5,567 bases of DNA, from the NCBI GenBank assembly GCA_013813125.1, contig JACCSH010000110.1, positions 1-5,567 of the forward strand, in the 5' to 3' direction. A program made the position numbers and the translations under genes. The notes under the pieces were generated by a model. That model did not search any database. It was given only the letters and a program-made list of their open reading frames with translations, and was not told where the DNA came from. Origin of the DNA: Nocardioidaceae bacterium (GTDB taxonomy: Bacteria > Actinomycetota > Actinomycetes > Propionibacteriales > Nocardioidaceae). Positions 1-4,975 of the stretch are shown here, piece by piece. The stretch's first letter is position 1. Each line of letters begins with the position of its first letter.

Positions 1-219
1 CCCCACCAGGGCGAGGCGGTCCCGGCCGGCGCGGCGTTCATCGGCGACAGCCACGACGTGGCCATCGCGTCGTACGACGGCCGCGTCTACACGTGGGAGA
101 CCGACCTCGACCGGGCCCTCGGCTCCGCCTGCCAGATGGCCGGGCGGAACCTGACCGAGGAGGAGTGGGAGGAGTTCCTGCCCGAGCAGCCCTACCGAGA
201 CGTGTGCCCTGAGACCTGA
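1..219 (+). CDS. WD40-repeat protein, C-terminal fragment (5' end outside window)
   Basis: An open frame runs from the first base to a TGA at 217-219 and gives 72 residues. The segment AFIGDSHDVAIASYDGRVYTW (described here by its core, IASYDGRVYTWETD) has the look of a last WD40 blade, with the small-residue/DG turn and the closing W. It is followed by a tail with A-C-x-x-A-G-R-N-L-T, then EEW and PY-x-x-V-C. That tail (W..., AC..AGRNLT..EW..., pY...C) is common at the end of large actinobacterial WD40 proteins, which often carry N-terminal trypsin-like, NTPase or SARP-type domains. The N-terminal part is not in the window, so the full domain set and the function are unknown. The role of the blades is presumably protein binding in a beta-propeller. 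Confidence is good for the family and nil for a specific function. Confidence 0.8.
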   Translation, partial: PHQGEAVPAGAAFIGDSHDVAIASYDGRVYTWETDLDRALGSACQMAGRNLTEEEWEEFLPEQPYRDVCPET

Positions 220-746
220 AGTAGGCAGCCGACGGGCACCCCGGCCTCACGACTCGCATGCCCACGCCGGACTGCTTGGACGCTGCGGCGCCCCCGAGCT
301 CACCTTAGGTTGTTCTGAATCCACCGGAGGACGCTGACTGGCCCAGGCGCGAAGTCCAGCAGCAAGTTCCCGTCCACCTTCGCGGCAGCCGCCTCCAGCC
401 ACCGTCGACGACCGAGCAGGAGTCCGCGGCAACTGCTACTGGCAAGGGCGCTCGTGCCTTAGGTTCAGCGAAAGCTGCGCACGGCCGGTTCCTCACTGAT
501 GTTCACCGCAGAGAACCCGCGGCTGGTGCCCGCCAGGAGGGAGCCGCCAGGGTTTCACACCTCGGTATGTCACACCGCGGCGCTTGATCCCGGGTTCCGC
601 AGCTAATCGGTGTTCTGCGGCACGTCGCTAGGTAAAGTCGCTGGTCAGCGGCTTTCGAAGTGGTCACACGGTCGGAATCGCCTAGTGACACGATGCGGCG
701 TTTCTACCGCGTGTGGACAGTGGATTCGCGGGTAATGTCTGGTGAC
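220..746. other. Gene-poor stretch between WD40 gene and IS remnant
   Basis: I see no convincing gene in these 527 bases. Small open frames exist on both strands, but their products are Arg/Pro/Ser-rich and typical of random high-GC sequence. The one exception that reads somewhat like protein is a 52-codon open frame on the minus strand at 300-458 (see findings). Minor structure is present. CCTTAGGTT occurs at 303-311 and 457-465. TCACACC occurs at 555-561 and 570-576. There is an imperfect inverted repeat at 514-554 (AACCC-CGGC against GCCG-GGGTT) and an imperfect hairpin at 688-714 (ACAC-GCGG against CCGC-GTGT) just before the transposase remnant. The left end of the insertion sequence probably lies in the last 100 bases, but I could not define a terminal inverted repeat because the right end is not recognisable. 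I see no clear terminator for the WD40 gene. Confidence 0.5.
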
Positions 747-1203
747 ATGTTCGTGAGGACGTCGTCGCGGCGGAACAAGGACGGCACCAAGGTGTCCTAC
801 CTGCAGCTGGCGCACAACCAGTGGGACCCGGCGACGCGGACCTCGAAGATGCGGGTGCTGTACAACTTCGGCCGCGCCGAGCAGGTGGATCGGGCCGGGA
901 TTGAGCGGTTGATCGCCTCGCTATCGCGGCTGGTGGACGCTCCCGTGCTGCCCTCGACCGAGACCTCGGCCACCGATGCGGGGTTGTCGTTCACCGAGTC
1001 GCAGCCGCTGGGTGGGGCATGGGCTCGACGGGCTGTGGAACCGGCTCGGGATCGGCGCCTCGATGACCAAGCTGTTGGGCAGGTCCCGTCGCGACGCCCA
1101 GCTCACCGAGCGGGTGCTGTTCGCGCTGGTCGCGAACCGGGCGCTGGCGCCGTCGTCGAAGCTGGCCGCCGCTTCGACACCACGTCGACCTACTTCGAGA
1201 CCG
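747..1203 (+). pseudogene. IS1634-family transposase remnant (frameshifted, internally deleted)
   Basis: Starting at ATG 747 the frame reads MFVRTSSRRNKDG, then YLQLAHNQWDP and KMRVLYNFGR, which I recognise as the N-terminus of IS1634-group (IS4-like DDE) transposases. It stays in frame to about 1017 (ESQPLGGAW). Homology then continues one frame over (LDGLWNRLGIGASM, then TERVLFALVANRALAPSSKLAAA, to about 1170), implying a net +1 shift at about 1017-1028. The first frame resumes at 1173 with FDTTSTYFET, the motif carrying the first catalytic Asp. In intact relatives, as I remember them, some 50-70 residues separate KLAAA from that motif, so the middle is deleted. Everything after about 1203, including the remaining catalytic residues, is gone. 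A TAATGT box at 733-738 lies 8 nt before the ATG and there is no good Shine-Dalgarno, so the original start may have been leaderless. No active product is expected. The upstream in-frame extension to 660 does not look like family sequence. Confidence 0.85.
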
Positions 1204-1249
1204 CGCGCGAAGCGCGACAAGGCCGACTCCGCTGCCAACGCACGTTCTG

Positions 1250-1271
1250 CTGTTGCCAATCTGTTGCCAAT
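1250..1271. repeat. Perfect 11-bp tandem duplication, two copies
   Basis: CTGTTGCCAAT occurs at 1250-1260 and again immediately at 1261-1271. It lies between the last recognisable transposase codon (about 1203) and the tRNA-Glu terminator hairpin (from 1295). It could be a slippage duplication or scar tissue at the lost right end of the insertion sequence. With only two copies the origin cannot be decided. Confidence 0.7.
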
Positions 1272-1294
1272 TGCCTCAGAGCCCCGAGACGGCG

Positions 1295-1334
1295 AAGGCC
1301 CCCTGACTCGCGTTTCCGCAGTTCAGGAGGCCTT
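1295..1334 (-). terminator. Hairpin terminator of the tRNA-Gln/tRNA-Glu transcript
   Basis: AAGGCC-x-CCTGA at 1295-1306 pairs with TCAGG-x-GGCCTT at 1323-1334, with one C/A mismatch. The stem continues inward through ACT/AGT and GCG/CGC pairs with single-base bulges around a TTTC loop. It starts 6 nt beyond the CCA end of tRNA-Glu on the minus strand. The sequence after the hairpin on that strand (CGCCGTCTC) has no proper U-tract, which is common for actinobacterial terminators. The near symmetry means it might also stop transcription arriving from the IS remnant on the plus strand. Confidence 0.75.
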
Positions 1335-1340
1335 TCACAA

Positions 1341-1416
1341 TGGTAGCCCCGACGGGATTCGAACCCGCGCTACCGCCTTGAGAGGGCGGCGTGCTAGGCC
1401 ACTACACAACGGGGCC
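1341..1416 (-). tRNA. tRNA-Glu (anticodon CTC), CCA encoded
   Basis: The reverse complement folds into a standard 76-nt cloverleaf including an encoded CCA. The acceptor GGCCCCG pairs with CGGGGCT (a G.U at 1:72, the other six Watson-Crick). The D-stem is GTG/CAC, the anticodon stem CCGCC/GGCGG has loop CTCTCAA, and the T-arm contains TTCGAAT. The anticodon CTC (plus-strand bases 1380-1382) reads GAG. It lies 48 nt downstream of tRNA-Gln on the same strand and is followed by a hairpin terminator, so the two tRNAs are probably one transcript. Together with tRNA-Gln it is an expected substrate of the GluRS encoded upstream on the same strand. Confidence 0.97.
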
Positions 1417-1464
1417 ATCGAGCGGACCAGACTTTATCGGACGAGGCGGACTCGGGCCTAATCG

Positions 1465-1536
1465 CTGGGGTACTAGGACTCGAACCTAGACTAACTGGAC
1501 CAGAACCAGTCGGGCTGCCAATTACCCCATACCCCA
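1465..1536 (-). tRNA. tRNA-Gln (anticodon CTG), CCA not encoded
   Basis: The reverse complement gives a 72-nt cloverleaf. Acceptor TGGGGTA pairs perfectly with TACCCCA and the discriminator is G. The D-stem is GGG/CCC with a TAATTGGCAG loop. The anticodon stem ACTGG/CCAGT has loop TTCTGGT, and the T-arm is CTAGG-TTCGAGT-CCTAG. The anticodon CTG (plus-strand bases 1501-1503) reads CAG. The next bases on the tRNA strand are CGAT, so CCA must be added post-transcriptionally. The U1-A72 pair is a known recognition element for the bacterial GatCAB amidotransferase, which fits indirect Gln-tRNA synthesis in actinobacteria. It is the first tRNA of the pair, with a candidate promoter just upstream. 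Confidence 0.97.
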
Positions 1537-1569
1537 CGGCGGACAGTCTCGTCGCAATGCCGAGGGCTG

Positions 1570-1597
1570 ACGATACCGGAGCCGAGCGGTGGCTCAA
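1570..1597 (-). promoter_or_regulatory. Candidate sigma-70-type promoter for the tRNA pair
   Basis: On the minus strand TTGAGC (1597-1592) and TATCGT (1575-1570) are separated by 16 nt. Each box matches four of six consensus positions. The predicted start near 1563 would give a leader of about 27 nt before tRNA-Gln. The upstream neighbour on this strand is the CPBP gene, ending at 1671, so read-through from the gltX operon is an alternative or additional source of tRNA. Confidence 0.5.
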
Positions 1598-1625
1598 AAA
1601 CGTCAGGATTGCGGGGGTTCCCCGC
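1596..1625 (-). terminator. Possible weak terminator after the CPBP gene
   Basis: On the minus strand GCGGGG (1625-1620) pairs with CCCCGC (1616-1611) around a 3-nt loop. Ten bases later comes a run of five T (1600-1596). The gap between stem and T-run is longer than in a classic intrinsic terminator. A second small hairpin, CTTCAG-TCG-CTGAAG at 1669-1683, spans the CPBP stop codon. The T-run overlaps the proposed -35 box of the tRNA promoter. Confidence 0.35.
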
Positions 1626-1670
1626 GGTCGCGACGCATCCGACGTACGCCTGGTCGGGCGTTCGGGGTCT

Positions 1671-2567
1671 TCAGTCGCTGAAGCGGGACGGCCGTGCCAC
1701 GGAGTTGCTGCGGCGATGCGCCGCAAGAATCCAAGGTACGGCGATCGACAGGAGCACCGCGTCGACGATCAGGGGAAGCCAGGTGACTCCGCTTGGGTCG
1801 AGAGCGGATGAGACCTCGTCGAGCAGCCCGGCAGGCAGCAGGACCGCGACGTTCTTCACCGCGTGGAGGGCGATACCCGCCTCGATGCCACCTGTTCGGA
1901 CGGCCAACCACGCGAGCACCGTGCCAAGGAGGAGCCGGTCGGCGAAGAGCGGCGGCGCGAACTGGAGATGCGCCGCAGCAAAGACCGCGCCACTCGCGAT
2001 GCAACACAGCCAGACCGGCCACCGGGCAGCACCGAGCGCCTGCAGCAGTAAACCCCGAAACAGGTACTCCTCCCCCGCGGCCTGGAGCGGCGTGGTGAAA
2101 AGCACCACGGCGATGAAACTCCAAACGCTGAGGTCGATCGGTTCCGAACGCACCAGCAGCGCCCCGGCGGTTCCCAGCACCAAGAAGATCGACCAGACGA
2201 CAGCGCAGATGCCCACACACCGCACCAGCCAGCCCCACCGCATCCCGGGACGGTGCGACGCCAACCATCGAGGACGTACGCCGTAGAGCCCCCATACCAG
2301 CGCACCCGAGAGGGGGATCAACGACGCCAACCCAAGGTTCACGGCCAGCAGTTCGCCAGCATCTACCCCGTCAGTCAGCTCGAAGGAGAAATCCGCATTC
2401 CCCAGCGATCGAGCGATTCCGAGGACCGCGAACACGCTTGCTACCGACATCGCCAGCATTCCGACGACACCGAGGGCAGCGCTTGCCAGCAAGCGCCACC
2501 AGGCACCGCTAGGAGCTGACAGGGTTCGATGGAACGCGGTCCCGGTCAGCGGTCGGCGAGTCGCCAT
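1671..2567 (-). CDS. CPBP-family intramembrane metalloprotease (CAAX/Abi-like)
   Basis: This is a 298-residue membrane protein with about seven hydrophobic segments, at roughly 26-52, 73-96, 113-139, 148-165, 183-199, 212-234 and 256-276. All three family motifs are visible. EEYLFR (E166, E167, R171) precedes helix-borne FAAAH (F196 to H200), and HAVKN (H235 to N239) follows. These are the glutamate, histidine and asparagine positions of CPBP proteases (Rce1/Abi type), so the active site looks intact. Bacterial members cleave peptides within the membrane, some in bacteriocin self-immunity, but the substrate here is unknown. I chose ATG 2567, whose A overlaps the gltX stop (TGATG), a typical coupling arrangement. 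A GTG three bases upstream is possible. GAAGG, 10 nt before the ATG inside the gltX end, may serve as ribosome binding site. It is the last gene of the operon, with the tRNA genes next on the same strand. Confidence 0.92.
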   Translation of the reverse strand: MATRRPLTGTAFHRTLSAPSGAWWRLLASAALGVVGMLAMSVASVFAVLGIARSLGNADFSFELTDGVDAGELLAVNLGLASLIPLSGALVWGLYGVRPRWLASHRPGMRWGWLVRCVGICAVVWSIFLVLGTAGALLVRSEPIDLSVWSFIAVVLFTTPLQAAGEEYLFRGLLLQALGAARWPVWLCCIASGAVFAAAHLQFAPPLFADRLLLGTVLAWLAVRTGGIEAGIALHAVKNVAVLLPAGLLDEVSSALDPSGVTWLPLIVDAVLLSIAVPWILAAHRRSNSVARPSRFSD

Positions 2568-4072
2568 CACTGAGAAGCCTTCACCTCCGCGGCGGCAGCG
2601 GCCAGCCGGGCTAGTGACCGTGCCTTGCCCAAGAGTTCCAACGACTCGAACAGCGGAGGAGAGATACGCCGCCCTGTGACGGCGACCCGGACTGGACCAA
2701 AGGCGTTGCGGGGCTTGAGGCCGCGCTCATCGATGAGGGCTCTGCGCAGGGCATCTTCAATCGGAGCTGTCTGCCACGTATCGACAGCCGTTAAGGCGGC
2801 ATGTGCCGTCCGGACGATGTCGACGCCGGCGGGGTCGAGGAGTTTGGCCGCGTCGTCCGGGTCCACTGTGAAGTCGTCTTCGCCGACGAACAAGAACCCG
2901 CACATGTCGACTGCCTCTGCGAGCGTGGTCATGCGTTCCTGGATCAGCGGCGCGACAGCCGTGAGCAGGTCCCGCTGGTCATCGGTGACCTCGTCACCGA
3001 GCAGGCCGGCCCTCTGCAAATAGGGCACGACCCTGACGGCAAGTTCTCCTCCAGGCAGCGCCCGCAGGTGGGTCGCGTTGATCGCCTCACACTTCTTGAG
3101 GTCGAAGCGCGCCGGGTTGGGGTTCACCCGCTCGATTGTGAACGCGGCAACCATTTCCTCCATGCTGAAGATGTCCCGGTCTTCGGCGATGGACCAGCCC
3201 AGCAGCGCCAGGTAGTTGAGTAAACCCTCAGGCAGGAACCCGCGGTCGCGGTAGCCGAGCAGGTTGGACTCCGGGTCGCGCTTCGACAGCTTCTTGTTGC
3301 CCTGGCCCATCACGTAGGGCAGGTGGCCGAACCGTGGGGTCCGGCCGCTTCCCACTCCGATTGCGGCAAGCGCGTCGTAGAGCGCAAGCTGGCGAGGGGT
3401 GGAGGACAAGAGGTCCTCACCGCGCAGAACGTGGGTGATCTGCATGAGTGCGTCGTCCACGGGGTTGACCAAGGTGTAGAGCGGGTGTCCGTTGGCGCGA
3501 ACGAGGACATAGTCCGGCACGTGCTCGCTGGCGAAGCTGATCGGCCCGCGGACCAGGTCGTCGAACGAGATGGTCGAGTCCGGCACCATAAACCGCACCA
3601 CGGGTTTGCGGCCCTCACCCTGATAGGCGAAGACCTGCTCAGCGGTGAGGTGGCGGCAGTGTCCGTCATAGCCGGGGGGGCGTCCAGCGGCTCTGGCCTC
3701 ATCGTTTCGTTGCTCCAGCTCAACATGCGAGCAATAGCAGTGGTAGGCGAGCCCCGCGTCGACTAGGCGGCGCGCCACGTCGGCATAGACGTCGTACCTC
3801 TCCGACTGCCGGTAAGGACCGAACGGGCCACCCACCTCAGGCCCTTCGTCCCAGTCGAAGCCGAGCCAACGCATCACGTCGAGCAACGTGTCGTAGGACT
3901 CTTGGGAATCCCGGCTGGCGTCGGTGTCTTCGATGCGGAAGACGAACGTGCCTCCAAGGTGGCGGGCAAACGCCCAGTTGAACAATGCCGTCCGGGCCAG
4001 GCCGACGTGGGGGTTTCCGGTCGGGGACGGACAGAACCGGACCCGGATGGGCGAAGCGATCGGGTCAGTCAC
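2567..4072 (-). CDS. gltX: Glutamyl-tRNA synthetase (probably non-discriminating)
   Basis: The 501-residue product has the normal length for a bacterial class I GluRS. The HIGH-equivalent signature is PTGNPHVG at residues 17-24, then FRIEDTD near 46-52. A CYC pair (C112, C114) with a later C139 marks a probable zinc-binding insertion. [15 protein letters not shown] lies near 214-228, and the KMSKS-equivalent KLSKRD is at 261-266. The C-terminal half is the all-helical anticodon-binding region. The enzyme attaches glutamate to tRNA-Glu in the cytoplasm. In actinobacteria, which generally lack GlnRS, it also charges tRNA-Gln for amidation by GatCAB. GTG 4072 is preferred because AGGTGG lies 6 nt upstream. 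A TTG two codons earlier would sit directly on that site. The gene overlaps the FAH-family gene by 8 nt and the CPBP gene by 1 nt. Non-discrimination is inferred from the taxonomic group, not read from residues. Confidence 0.97.
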   Translation of the reverse strand: MTDPIASPIRVRFCPSPTGNPHVGLARTALFNWAFARHLGGTFVFRIEDTDASRDSQESYDTLLDVMRWLGFDWDEGPEVGGPFGPYRQSERYDVYADVARRLVDAGLAYHCYCSHVELEQRNDEARAAGRPPGYDGHCRHLTAEQVFAYQGEGRKPVVRFMVPDSTISFDDLVRGPISFASEHVPDYVLVRANGHPLYTLVNPVDDALMQITHVLRGEDLLSSTPRQLALYDALAAIGVGSGRTPRFGHLPYVMGQGNKKLSKRDPESNLLGYRDRGFLPEGLLNYLALLGWSIAEDRDIFSMEEMVAAFTIERVNPNPARFDLKKCEAINATHLRALPGGELAVRVVPYLQRAGLLGDEVTDDQRDLLTAVAPLIQERMTTLAEAVDMCGFLFVGEDDFTVDPDDAAKLLDPAGVDIVRTAHAALTAVDTWQTAPIEDALRRALIDERGLKPRNAFGPVRVAVTGRRISPPLFESLELLGKARSLARLAAAAAEVKASQ

Positions 4073-4844
4073 GAGCAACCACCTGATTGGTGAGTGTTCC
4101 GATGCCGTCCACGGTGACGGACACCTCGTCGCCAGGTGTCAGAGACCCCACGCCTGCGGGTGTGCCGGTAGCGATCACGTCGCCGGGAAGCAGCGTCGTG
4201 AACGAAGAGACGTACGCAATGCAGGCCGCAACGTCGTGGATCATGAGCGCGGTGCTCTCCCGCTGCCGCACCTCACCGTTGACCGTCGTCGTGACCATCA
4301 GATCCGCAGGATTCAGCACGGTCTCGATCCACGGGCCGAGCGGGCAGAAGGAGTCGTAACCCTTCGCCCGCGCCCACTGGTTGTCCTTGGCCTGGAGGTC
4401 GCGTGCTGTCACGTCGTTGCAAACGGTGTAGCCGAAGATGACGTCGGCCACCTTCTCGGCAGGGACATCGCGACAGATTCGCCCGATCACCACGGCCAGT
4501 TCCCCTTCGAAGCTCACATCGGAGCTAGCCGCCGGATAGACGATCGGGTCGTGCGGGCCGATGACCGAGGTGTTGGGTTTGAAGAACACCAAGGGCTCCG
4601 AGGGTACGGCGTTGCCGAGCTCAGCGGCGTGCGCCGCATAGTTGCGACCGATCCCGACGACCTTGCTTCGCGGTATGACGGGAGCCAGGAGCCGTACCTC
4701 ACCGAGCGAGTGCCGTTCGCCGGTGAGCTCCACTCCGCTGTACAGCGGGTCACCGACAAGCGAGGCGACTATCTCTTCCTCGTCTGCTTGACCTACGACG
4801 CCGTAGCTCGGAACGTCCCCGGTCGTAAACCTCGCGATTCTCAC
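4065..4844 (-). CDS. Fumarylacetoacetate hydrolase-family protein
   Basis: The product is 259 residues from GTG 4844, the usual size for single-domain members of this family. Core features in order are [15 protein letters not shown] near 63-77, [11 protein letters not shown] near 87-97, the metal-binding [10 protein letters not shown] (E113, E115), NDVTARDLQ (D144, the third expected ligand), AKGYDSF (K161) and TGTPAGVG at 226-233. Such enzymes (fumarylpyruvate or acylpyruvate hydrolases, HHDD isomerase or decarboxylase, oxaloacetate decarboxylase) act on beta-diketo or enol acids using Mg2+ or Mn2+. The exact substrate cannot be read from the sequence. An ATG 20 codons upstream (4904) is in frame, but the added residues are not family-like and lie within the inverted repeat region. 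The GTG has no clear Shine-Dalgarno and a TAGGCT box 8 nt before it. It is the first gene of the operon and its end overlaps gltX by 8 nt. A homologue beside gltX is known in mycobacteria. Confidence 0.93.
   Translation of the reverse strand: MRIARFTTGDVPSYGVVGQADEEEIVASLVGDPLYSGVELTGERHSLGEVRLLAPVIPRSKVVGIGRNYAAHAAELGNAVPSEPLVFFKPNTSVIGPHDPIVYPAASSDVSFEGELAVVIGRICRDVPAEKVADVIFGYTVCNDVTARDLQAKDNQWARAKGYDSFCPLGPWIETVLNPADLMVTTTVNGEVRQRESTALMIHDVAACIAYVSSFTTLLPGDVIATGTPAGVGSLTPGDEVSVTVDGIGTLTNQVVARD
4079..4084 (-). promoter_or_regulatory. Ribosome binding site deciding the gltX start
   Basis: On the minus strand AGGTGG is followed by six bases and then GTG at 4072. It lies inside the last codons of the FAH-family gene. 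It supports GTG 4072 over the TTG at 4078, which has no spacing from this site. Confidence 0.7.
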
Positions 4845-4852
4845 GACGCGGA

Positions 4853-4858
4853 AGCCTA
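4853..4858 (-). promoter_or_regulatory. Candidate -10 box of the FAH-gltX-CPBP operon
   Basis: TAGGCT on the minus strand ends 8 nt before GTG 4844, a spacing that would place transcription start at or next to the start codon (leaderless mRNA). No good -35 hexamer is seen 16-18 nt upstream. That position falls at the inner edge of the CTCGACTCG repeat, so a bound regulator could affect this promoter. Confidence 0.3.
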
Positions 4859-4876
4859 CCTGGGCTGCAAGCAACC

Positions 4877-4934
4877 CTCGACTCGTCCGACGAGCGGGGG
4901 CCACGACCCCTCGACTCGGGCCGGACGAGTCGAG
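4877..4934. repeat. Inverted/direct CTCGACTCG repeats in the divergent intergenic region
   Basis: CTCGACTCGTCCG at 4877-4889 is the exact reverse complement of CGGACGAGTCGAG at 4922-4934 (13 bp). A further direct copy of the core, CTCGACTCG, at 4910-4918 forms a 9-bp hairpin or operator-like palindrome with CGAGTCGAG at 4926-4934 (7-bp spacer). The first copy also overlaps a local palindrome, CTCGTC-C-GACGAG, at 4882-4894. Three copies of one core in 58 bp between two divergent genes suggest a regulator binding region. No regulator gene is in the window to assign to it. Confidence 0.7.
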
Positions 4935-4940
4935 CGCACG

Positions 4941-4968
4941 TTCCAGCTGGTGCTCCCAGTTCTACGCT
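4941..4968 (+). promoter_or_regulatory. Candidate promoter of the YczE-like gene
   Basis: TTCCAG (4941-4946, a weak -35) and TACGCT (4963-4968, a TAnnnT -10) are 16 nt apart. The -10 ends 7 nt before ATG 4976 and no Shine-Dalgarno is present, so a leaderless transcript beginning at the ATG is likely. The CGAGTCGAG repeat arm at 4926-4934 lies just upstream of the -35. Confidence 0.4.
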
Positions 4969-4975
4969 TGCGCTC

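Noticed and set aside
241..270. CCGGC...GCCGG inverted repeat as terminator of the WD40 gene
   Set aside because: The stem is 5 bp with a 20-base loop and no T-run, too weak to call.
660..746. N-terminal extension of the transposase from ATG 660
   Set aside because: The 29 extra residues do not resemble the family, whose members begin at MFVR. ATG 747 also has a nearby -10-like box.
1250..1271. Start of a CRISPR or other repeat array
   Set aside because: Only two adjacent 11-bp copies with no spacer. Nothing similar follows.
976..1346. Programmed frameshift producing a functional two-frame transposase
   Set aside because: IS1634-group transposases are normally encoded in one frame. Here the middle and the C-terminal catalytic part are missing, so decay explains the frame change better.
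1394..1811. Small open frames across the tRNAs and their promoter region
   Set aside because: They run through tRNA-Gln and intergenic sequence, lack ribosome sites and have biased, low-information products.
1603..2295. Long alternative frames on both strands within the CPBP gene
   Set aside because: The CPBP frame has membrane segments and all three catalytic motifs. The others are Arg/Pro/Ser-rich shadows.
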